The translations under genes were made by a program, and so were the position numbers. The notes under the pieces were generated by a model. That model made no database searches, had not been told where the DNA came from, and saw nothing but the letters and a program-made list of their open reading frames with translations. DNA of 64,000 nt. Origin: Mytilinidion resinicola. Lineage: Eukaryota > Ascomycota > Dothideomycetes > Mytilinidiales > Mytilinidiaceae. The stretch lies in contig NW_022985447.1 in the NCBI RefSeq assembly GCF_010093595.1, positions 1,126,407 to 1,190,406 on the forward strand, given 5' to 3'. This document shows, one piece after another, positions 56,408 through 64,000 of this stretch (the first letter of the stretch is position 1; the number at the start of each line of letters is the position of its first letter).

Positions 56408-58220
56408 CAATGAGCATCGCGACCAGAACACGACTCGGTTTCTCTTCGCTCCTCATAGTCACTCTAATACCTGCATCGATCGTGTCTCATGTGTGCTGCA
56501 AACATGTGCAGCATGCCCTTGGACTCCAGCCTCGAGACAGGCCTAGACTCTATCTGCATAGGCTCACATTGCCTGCGTGCCTGACGGATGGCAAGTTACC
56601 CCTTGCCATCAGTCACGATACACTTACCCCCTAACTCGAAATACTTCTTCTAACTTTTTTTTCTTCAAAAATTCAGTATTACTTCCCATTCGTCGAATTG
56701 GGAAAAACTTAATCTCCAATCCTTCCGTTACGCAGATTGAACGAAACACGGGGCAAAGGATCACAAGGCGTTGCGGGGTGTGCGGAAACAAACGGCTGGT
56801 GGGGCACACAACAGACTCAACACACACACGGGAGTCATAAGAATAGGCGGACTGGTGGAGCCTGCGCCGGGCGTCCCGTCGGGGACGGATGGAAAGGCTA
56901 AGAGACGAGGTGAAAGGTGTTTCTTTTGAGATGGGATTGATTGCCTGCCTGGCTTTTTTTCTTTCTATTTGTTCGTTCTCATGTTGGGGGCTCTGTGTGT
57001 GTGCATTGGCATTTTTGTCTTGTGGTTTTTTCTTTTCGTATGTTTTTTGTGTCTTTCCTTTGTTCCAGATTTACTACTATCAGAGTGCGTGCAGAGCGTG
57101 GAGTGTGTGGAGGATCATAGTATGGGCAGGCAGACAGGCAGGCGATGGCATGGAAGCGAGCGAGTGTCTTGTGAAGCAGAGAAGAGATTAAGCAAGCCGC
57201 TGTGCGGCTACCGCGTATCCTACTACTTATTTACAGGGCTTCTTCCAGAAGTTTTTAGTCGATGATGTGGGAACTATCTTGATATCCTTCCGAAGCCTCT
57301 CTCAAAATCGAGCCATGTCGTGTGTCTTTCGGTGTGTGGAGGGTGTGTGTGTGTCGTTTGACTCTTCTCTCTCGACGCGCTGTGCGTGCATAGGCAATCA
57401 TTTTTTTTATTAGAAATATGGTCCTAGATTAGACCGAGGGGTCTCTGTTTGTCTGCTTGTTGTGAGCGCTACTTCTGCTTCTTTTGAGCCTACTATTTCT
57501 TTGTTTATTTACACTTTTCCTCGTTTTTGCTGTAATGGTGTTTTTTCGGGATATGGCATCAGGCATGGCTAGGATAAGGTACTTCTCTAATATGACTATA
57601 TTTAATCATGTGTAGATATTGTGCCCTGAGATCGCGAGATCGCGTGTGACCGAGTTGCCCGAGCACTGGAGGTTGTGCACGCGAGGGGAGGAGAAAGCCT
57701 GGGCGGTAGTGTGCGATTACAAGGGTGGAGCGCGTTATGGGGAGGCTAAGCAGGGCTTCTAGATGCTGGAGGGTTGTGTAAAGACCGGTTGCCGGCGTTC
57801 GAATTTGTGTAAGCTGATTCTATGCGAGGCTGTTAAATGCAGGGGGGAGAGGGTAACTGGGTGAATTGTGAGGCTTAGTTACCCGTGGCCTTCGCGTAGG
57901 GCAGCTAACTAGCCAGGAGCTGGCTGTCCGCCTAATTTGTTCCCTTTGCTTGATAGACTCGCAGCAATGCTTGGACTGCTTCTCGGTGGAGGACACGACG
58001 GCGGGGGTGGAAGGAGATGGGCGGCAGCTAACGGTAGAGACTGTGAGGGAAGTTTGCTAGACGGGTGGGCGTAATTGGGTGTGACGAAGGGCGGCGAGCG
58101 CGTGCTGATGGTCGCCATAATGGCGCTCGTTGCCGGTGACCTTAAGAAGTATGCCGCCTCAGGCGCATGTAGGATTGACCGCGACTTGCGGTGAGGGCGA
58201 GAGGGAGCAGCGTTATACTA
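56408..58220. other. Intergenic/3' flank
   Basis: T- and G-rich 3' flank with long low-complexity stretches (for example gtgtgtgtgt near 57345). No gene was recognised. Confidence 0.5.
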
Positions 58221-58559
58221 CAGTAAAACCTCGGTATAGTGGTAGGGGTCGGTGACTAGGGGTATTATCGCTGTATAGAAAATATCACTTTACATAGGGT
58301 CACGTGCGCGAGATTTGTAAGCAAGTCTGTCCCAAAACCGCCCAAGGCGGCCCAAAAAGGGGGGGGGCCGAGGGCCACGGACCACTCTCCCATACAAAAT
58401 CCTGCCCCAGTTAGTATGACATTGTATGAGAGGGGCTTAGCGATACTATATTAAGGGGAGAGCTAATGATATAGGAGGTAAATCTTACAGTCCAGCGATT
58501 TGTATTACTGTATAGAAAATATCACTATACACCAGTATCACTATACCGAGGTTTTACTG
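58221..58559. mobile_element. 339-bp MITE, CAGT termini, TA target sites (Tc1/mariner, pogo/Fot-like)
   Basis: The left end cagtaaaacctcggtatagt (58221) and the right end actataccgaggttttactg (58559) are perfect reverse complements. TA dinucleotides flank both sides. Inside, two copies of ctgtatagaaaatatcact lie near each end, giving subterminal repeats. There is a G-run in the centre and no ORF, so it depends on a transposase in trans. CAGT-ended, TA-flanked elements are typical of fungal pogo/Fot-type Tc1/mariner transposons. Confidence 0.9.
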
Positions 58560-59718
58560 TACTACACATGTTGCACACAGGAGTAAGTAGTAAGCAATCT
58601 TCTCGCGCGGAAGGATGGACAACGCAATTGCATACAGAACTCGCGAGCTGCACTAGGGAACGGAGCTCACACGCCGCCGCGTCGAATAGTCGCGTATGGT
58701 GAGGCGACTCTTACATAGGGCAATTTCGAGGCACGAGAAATCAGCACTACGCGAAGGCCACGGGCATGAGTGCTGACATGCGGTGCGAGGTGCGATGTTT
58801 GCAATGGATATGGAGTCTGGGACTCGGGCCAGTTCAACCTCGTTTCATGGATCCGAAGATGGGTCTTCGCGTGCAGTTGCCCGCGGGAGGCCTGTGTGAA
58901 AACGGCGGCCCGCTGGTGTGCAGATTTTTGTGGGATTTGTGCAGCGGCCAGTGAGAGTTGTGCGTGCCCCTGACGCTGCGACCCAAACGGCGCAGTGAAA
59001 ATGCGAGTGGCGGGTGAGGACACCAGCGGGTGCTTGGCGTTTTGTTAATTTCCTATGCTCCTCCATAACCCGACGTCCCCGTGTCCCTCCTGCATGCACT
59101 CGTAGCTCCTAATCCTTCTTTCTGTTCTCCTGCACGAAGCCCGCCGCTAGGTCAAGCTGTCGACCGCCTGCAGCTGCGACATTTTGGCATCTGCAGCTCC
59201 TACGCCCTTCTCGGCGGCGCATCCGGCTTGTAGCGACACCCTCAACGCGACTCGGACGCCACGGCACCACACTCCTTTACCGCTGCAGACGCCGCAAGTC
59301 GACCGACCAGCCTGCCCACACGCTCCCGATCGCCAGGTAGGTCAATCGCTGGCGTCGGTCACCGGACGCTGTAAGTGCCTTCTCTGCAGCTTCACCATCC
59401 GCCGTTTCCACTTCCGGTGGCTGCCGGGAGGATGAGCGAATAGATGGTCATCACTCCACCGCAACCTCACCCAGCTCCACCACCACTTTTTCCAGCTCCA
59501 TTTTTGCCGTCTCAAATGATTTTGCCTATACCGCCTCGATACTAATACTCGTCCTGCTGCAGTTGAGCTTTACATCCCTCGAAACGCGTACCCTTCGCCA
59601 CCTCACCGCCTCAATTGCACGTTACGACGCCGGGCAGTGCTACCAGTCCTGCGATATATCTACGAATAGACAAGGCATACACAACCCGCTTCCTGCTACA
59701 TAGACTGAGCCAATTGCC
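58560..59718. other. Intergenic and LCB2 leader
   Basis: The distal half (59100-59718) is CT-rich with several upstream ATGs, typical of the long leader of a fungal housekeeping gene. No other feature was seen. Confidence 0.5.
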
Positions 59719-61761
59719 ATGCCGACTCGTACGATCAACCCTTTCGCCAACAGTCCTCCTGCCATCACCTCTGCTCTCGATGCGATGAATGAGAAGGAGC
59801 CCGTACGCCGATCCTCCTTCTCCAAAGTCAACAACCGTTTCTCGCAACTCTTCTCTACCTCTCCCAAGTCAAAGGCATCCGAAGCTGCTGCGCTGCAGGC
59901 CGCGCTTGTAGCCCAGCAGCACGTTCTGCTAAACTCGCCCTCGCCCCAAGGCGTCAATTCCTCCACCCTATCGCTACCCACCATCTGTCTTTCTACAGCA
60001 ACTGGCGAGAAGTCGCCAATGGAACCCCAAACGCTCTTCCAGCCGCCCTCACCAGCCGAAGCCCGCCGTCTCGCCAAGTCGCACGCCGAGTTTGGGCCAT
60101 TGGGATCGCAGAGTCACCGATATACCAGCCAAGCCGATGAAACGATAGCCTTCGCCGACCCTGTTGAAGACGAACCGCCGTACTACTTTCTCATTACGAC
60201 CTATATTAGTTACCTCATTCTCATAGTCTTTGGCCATGTGCGGGATTTCTTCGGCAAGCGCTTCCGCCAGAAGCACTATGCTCACTTGAAGGAGAACGAT
60301 GGATATGCTCCGTTAAATAGCGATTTCGACAACTTTTATACGCGCAGGCTGAAGATGAGGCTGAATGATTGTTTCTCGCGACCGGTCACCGGAGTCCCGG
60401 GACGTTTCATTACGCTTCTGGACCGCACGTCGAAGGATGGAAACAACACGTTCACGCTGACTGGCATGACTACCGAGACCCTTAATATGAGTTCGTACAA
60501 CTACCTCGGATTTGCTCAATCTGTTGGTCCATGTGCAGACTCCGCGGAACTTTCCGTCAAGAAGCACGGCATCAGTCTCGTCAGTCCTCGCGCCGATGCA
60601 GGAAACTCCGACTTGGCTGTTGAAGTTGAGGATTTGATTGCGAAGTTTGTTGGCAAGCCAGCCTCCATGGTCTTCTCCATGGGTTTCGTTACCAATGCCA
60701 CTGCGTTCCCGGCTCTGGTTGGAAAAGGCTGCCTCATGATTTCGGACGAGCTCAACCATGCCTCTATCCGTTTCGGTGCCCGTTTATCTGGATCTGCAAT
60801 CAGAATGTTCAAGCACAACGACACCAAGGACCTAGAGAAGTTGCTTCGCGAGGTCATTTCCCAAGGTCAACCCCGCACGCACAGGCCGTGGAAGAAGATC
60901 CTTGTAGCCGTCGAGGGTCTCTACTCCATGGAGGGCACCATGGTGAACCTCCCCGCCATCATCGAGCTCAAGAAGAAATACAAGTTCCACCTCTTCGTCG
61001 ACGAGGCCCACTCCATCGGTGCGCTCGGGCCCAACGGCCGTGGCGTCTGCGACTACTTCGGCGTCGACCCCTCCAATGTCGACATCCTCATGGGCACGCT
61101 CACCAAATCCTTCGGCGCCAACGGCGGCTACATCGCGGCCGAGAAACACATCATCGACAAGCTCCGCGTCTCCAACGCCGCCATGCTCTTCGCCGAATCC
61201 CCCACGCCGCCTATCCTCGTCCAGATCGCCTCGTCGCTCAAGATGATCACCGGCGACCTCTGCCCGGGTCAGGGCGAGGAGCGCCTGCAGCGCCTCGCGT
61301 TCAACTCGCGCTACCTCCGCCTCGGCTTGAAGCGCCTCGGCTTCATCGTATACGGCCACGACGACTCGCCCATCATCCCCGTTATGCTGTACAACCCCGC
61401 CAAGATGCCCGCCTTCTCGCACGAGATGCTCAAGCGCAAGATTTCGGTCGTTGTCGTGGGTTACCCCGCGACGCCGCTCGTGAGCTCGCGGGCGAGGTTC
61501 TGCGTTAGTGCGGCGCATACGAAGGATGATTTGGATCGTATGCTTGCGGCGTGTGACGAGGTGGGGGATTTGCTGCAGCTGAAGTTTTCGAGCGGGGTTG
61601 CGGGGGGCGCGGAGCCGTTGGTGGGGGAGGACGAGGTGCTGGAGAAAGGCGGGGAGAGGGAGAAGGGGAGTGAGATGCAGCTTGTGGCGTCGCCGCCCCG
61701 GTGGCGGCTGGAGGAGGTGTTGAAGCGGGGGGTTGAGGATGTGAAGGTGCCGCTAAGGTAG
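59719..61761 (+). CDS. LCB2: Serine palmitoyltransferase subunit 2 (LCB2)
   Basis: A single exon of 680 residues. An extended Ser-rich N-terminus (about 1-150) precedes a membrane segment (YYFLITTYISYLILIVFGHV, about 156-175). Next comes the PLP-dependent alpha-oxoamine synthase domain: LNMSSYNYLGFA, VFSMGFVTNATAFPALVGKG, DELNHASIRFGARLSG, HLFVDEAHSIGALGPNGRG and the PLP-lysine motif GTLTKSFGANGGY (Lys about 463). It condenses serine with palmitoyl-CoA at the ER with the Lcb1 subunit, the first step of sphingolipid synthesis. The C-terminal 50 residues are Glu/Gly-rich and variable. Codon use becomes very GC-rich in the last third. Intact. Confidence 0.97.
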   Translation: MPTRTINPFANSPPAITSALDAMNEKEPVRRSSFSKVNNRFSQLFSTSPKSKASEAAALQAALVAQQHVLLNSPSPQGVNSSTLSLPTICLSTATGEKSPMEPQTLFQPPSPAEARRLAKSHAEFGPLGSQSHRYTSQADETIAFADPVEDEPPYYFLITTYISYLILIVFGHVRDFFGKRFRQKHYAHLKENDGYAPLNSDFDNFYTRRLKMRLNDCFSRPVTGVPGRFITLLDRTSKDGNNTFTLTGMTTETLNMSSYNYLGFAQSVGPCADSAELSVKKHGISLVSPRADAGNSDLAVEVEDLIAKFVGKPASMVFSMGFVTNATAFPALVGKGCLMISDELNHASIRFGARLSGSAIRMFKHNDTKDLEKLLREVISQGQPRTHRPWKKILVAVEGLYSMEGTMVNLPAIIELKKKYKFHLFVDEAHSIGALGPNGRGVCDYFGVDPSNVDILMGTLTKSFGANGGYIAAEKHIIDKLRVSNAAMLFAESPTPPILVQIASSLKMITGDLCPGQGEERLQRLAFNSRYLRLGLKRLGFIVYGHDDSPIIPVMLYNPAKMPAFSHEMLKRKISVVVVGYPATPLVSSRARFCVSAAHTKDDLDRMLAACDEVGDLLQLKFSSGVAGGAEPLVGEDEVLEKGGEREKGSEMQLVASPPRWRLEEVLKRGVEDVKVPLR

Positions 61762-64000
61762 ATTGGGGGAGCCCGGGTATGGGGTAGAAGTGTAATGATA
61801 ATCAAGGTGGCATAAGGGACGGTGTAGTGTGTACGGTGTTGTAAATTTCTTCCACTCGCTTTTTTTGCGGCATGCATGCATCAAACTAAAACAAGGACTT
61901 TCAGAAGTGGGGATTTTTCAATGTGGAATGGAATGAGGGCATGAAAGCATTGGAGGTTTTTTTTGGGGGGCTTTTTCATCAAGTTCTATACGGCTTTCGA
62001 GGCTGCATCAGTCGCTATCGGCCCTGATGGCGTGGCGACTTCTCTTTTTTCTTCTTCTGAAAGCGTTAAGCATCGCCTACTGTGTGGGCGCTTTTTAATC
62101 ATTAATGCGGCAAGAGCCGTGGTGTTGCACTCTTGTATATAGATGGGCTGGGGGCTGGGGGGGGGGGGGGATAAAAAAGGGTGAAAATGAAGAACAAACT
62201 GTGGGAATGAATGAACCTCGAGCAGCTAGGCAGAGATGAAAGTGGGTTGCGTTTTTTTGATTTTTCGGCTGCGTGGAAAGCAGGCATCACCGCTTTCCAA
62301 GGCTCCTTCCCACGTCTCTTTTGCTTGCTGGTAAATGCGCAGCATTCACGTGAGGGTGCCTCTGAACGGCAACTCTTGGCAGGCAGGTTGGAAACAAGTT
62401 GTTTGAGCAAACCGTTGGAAAGTGCATGAACGACGCGCTCGCATTGCAGGCTAGCGGGCTTGGCGCGGGCGGTGATTAGTAAGCGGGTGAAATTTGGGCG
62501 GAGGGGGGCCGCTGGTATGGATGGAGTGGATGCAGTGCTCCAACGTGGTGGGCGGATGGCATGGCGTGCGTTTTTGATGAGGTTGACTGTTTTGGCAATA
62601 CGGTGGTAGCCTCATGTTTTTCGTTCGGCGCGGTGTCCGGATTCGGGAATGCGTGGCATGGTGGCATGGTGTGGTGTGTTTTGGTGGTTTGGAGTGAGGC
62701 GGGCAGGCGAGCAAGAGGACCATCGTGTGGCACTGCTGCGGGGAAGGAGGGATGGATGTCCCGTGGAACGGGGTACGATGCAGGAGTGTGGAGGAGGCGT
62801 GTTTGTGGGTTTGTTTTTGGGGCAGATGATGAGGATGTGATAGTGAGACGACGAATGGGGATGAGTTCGAGGCATGGCTAGTGGTGCGTGCTATCGAGGA
62901 GTGAATCAAGAAGATAGAGAATTGTGTTTCGCTCATTACTTTGTATGTATAGAGGCTGAGAAATGAGATGATTGGGCGAGTCTGCATCGGGAGGCTCGCT
63001 CTCCCAAGCTTGCTCTTATGTTGTAGTACTAAGCAATTGAGCTGAGAGACAAAGCGTGATGGTGTCGATTCGGAATCACTGTTCATTCCCCGACTGGTGC
63101 TATGCCATCATTGTTGATGCCTCGCCTGATACGAAGTAATTTACTTGAACTGATACTGTTCCACGGCAGAATAGAGAAAAAACAAGTGCGATTGAAGTAC
63201 AAAGCTGACAAGCTAGGAAGCACCGCGAGAGACTGCTGAACTAGTACCGAGCATTTGGTGGTATGACCAATACTCATGGCGGTAACGTTGCTCGGATGAG
63301 TTGGTGTTTCAAGGCCTGGAGGCCTCGACATAGACGCCATTCGCTTGAACTCGGGCATCTAGAACCACGCGTTAATCGGGAAGGCGTTGGTTACGCAAGA
63401 GCCATGCCGAAGGCCATCGTAAGGTGTGTGTGGTGGAAATCTGACATGAAGGGATTGCATGGAGACACACAAACCATACCCCCGCGGTCCTTCAAAAAGG
63501 TTGTTACACCCTTCCTATCTAGGACCGAAACACGATATCAAAAAGACGCCCGTCCGCCCCGCTTGCAAGGCTGAACCCTCGGCCGTACCCATGTGTTCGC
63601 ATTGCCGGCAAGCAATCGGGTGCTCCACCATGCCGGTGTGGGTGCCCGCATGCGGAGCGGCCTCTGAGGCCCGCTGCGAGGGCGTGGATCCAGTTCCAGC
63701 CTGGAAGGCAGTTGGAGTGCGTGACGCTGTGCATATGCAGGCGTTCTTACAGAGCTCGTAAAAGCAGGCCCTACACGAATCGCAAGCTGGACGCGTATAG
63801 CACTCCACTGCGCAAAGGCAGCTTCCGCTCGCAGCCGTGAGAGTGGATTCCACCATGATGGTTTGGATCGCCTTCACAGCAGGGCTGCAGAGGCACGAAG
63901 CAGAGGAATGTTCGACGCATGTGTGCTACGATGGCTTTGGTGGTGCCTGCGAGGGGTACTTCTCAGCGTCAGGCCCGCCGTCTGGCAGCACTGCAGATGC
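61762..64000. other. Intergenic to the right edge
   Basis: 3' flank of LCB2 with G-runs (about 62158-62170) and T-runs. ORFs here, including a Cys-rich 120-codon minus-strand one at 63515-63877, lack recognisable domains and overlap ORFs in other frames. Nothing can be supported. Confidence 0.45.

Noticed and set aside
60832..61518. 228-codon minus-strand and 206-codon plus-strand ORFs inside LCB2
   Set aside because: Antisense and alternate-frame shadows of GC-biased LCB2 codons.
63515..63877. Cys-rich 120-codon minus-strand ORF (possible small secreted protein)
   Set aside because: No signal peptide at the first Met, irregular Cys spacing, overlaps ORFs in other frames.

Overview
This window is genomic DNA from a filamentous ascomycete, most likely a Dothideomycete-type Pezizomycotina. 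Genes carry short (about 45-60 nt, some to 127 nt) introns with GTRNGT donors and CTAAC/CTGAC-like branch points. The core gene set (CDC48, STE50, eIF4B, MRT4, MDM10, an HTF1-type homeobox gene, LCB2) is typical of this group. Several decayed genes carry TGG-to-TAG/TGA nonsense codons, as expected after repeat-induced point mutation (RIP). The class-level assignment is inference. No tRNA, rRNA or CRISPR was recognised.

Left, accessory part (1-22.5 kb): a truncated minus-strand TPR-NACHT receptor runs off the left edge. Next come a C2H2 zinc-finger gene and a homeodomain/C2H2 pseudogene with two in-frame stops. After these lies a chimeric relic joining the 5' end of a GMA12/MNN10-type glycosyltransferase to the 3' end of a carboxymuconolactone decarboxylase (CMD)-like gene. 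Then follows an immune-like block: a five-exon hydrolase/NB-ARC/TPR NLR (8926-12702), a CHAT (caspase-like) protease fused to a P-loop-less NTPase (13017-15361), and a divergent gene of unknown family (15942-17111). The intact CMD-like gene, a decayed gene with a ~100-bp repeat array, and a GGCT/AIG2-like gene complete this part.

Centre, core part (23.5-35.1 kb): CDC48 (six exons), a small ENY2-like ORF, STE50 (SAM plus RA), a four-exon Tim17-family membrane protein, and eIF4B, the last two divergently transcribed from a ~300-bp shared promoter. A second accessory island (36-49.6 kb) holds an inverted repeat, an acidic orphan protein, a 16-18-bp degenerate tandem array, a second NB-ARC/TPR NLR, a FAD-dependent oxidoreductase, a truncated CmcJ-like oxygenase, a 436-bp palindromic MITE and a decayed zinc-loop/HNH-like gene.

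Right, core part (50-64 kb): MRT4 and MDM10 share a divergent promoter. They are followed by an HTF1-type homeobox regulator, a 339-bp CAGT-ended MITE with TA flanks, and LCB2. Much of the remainder is long UTR or intergenic sequence.

The best candidate for an undescribed system is the CHAT protease/unknown divergent partner/NLR cluster at 8.9-17.1 kb. Fungal protease-plus-substrate pairs of this layout are known to control gasdermin-type cell death, but the partner's family could not be established from sequence alone.
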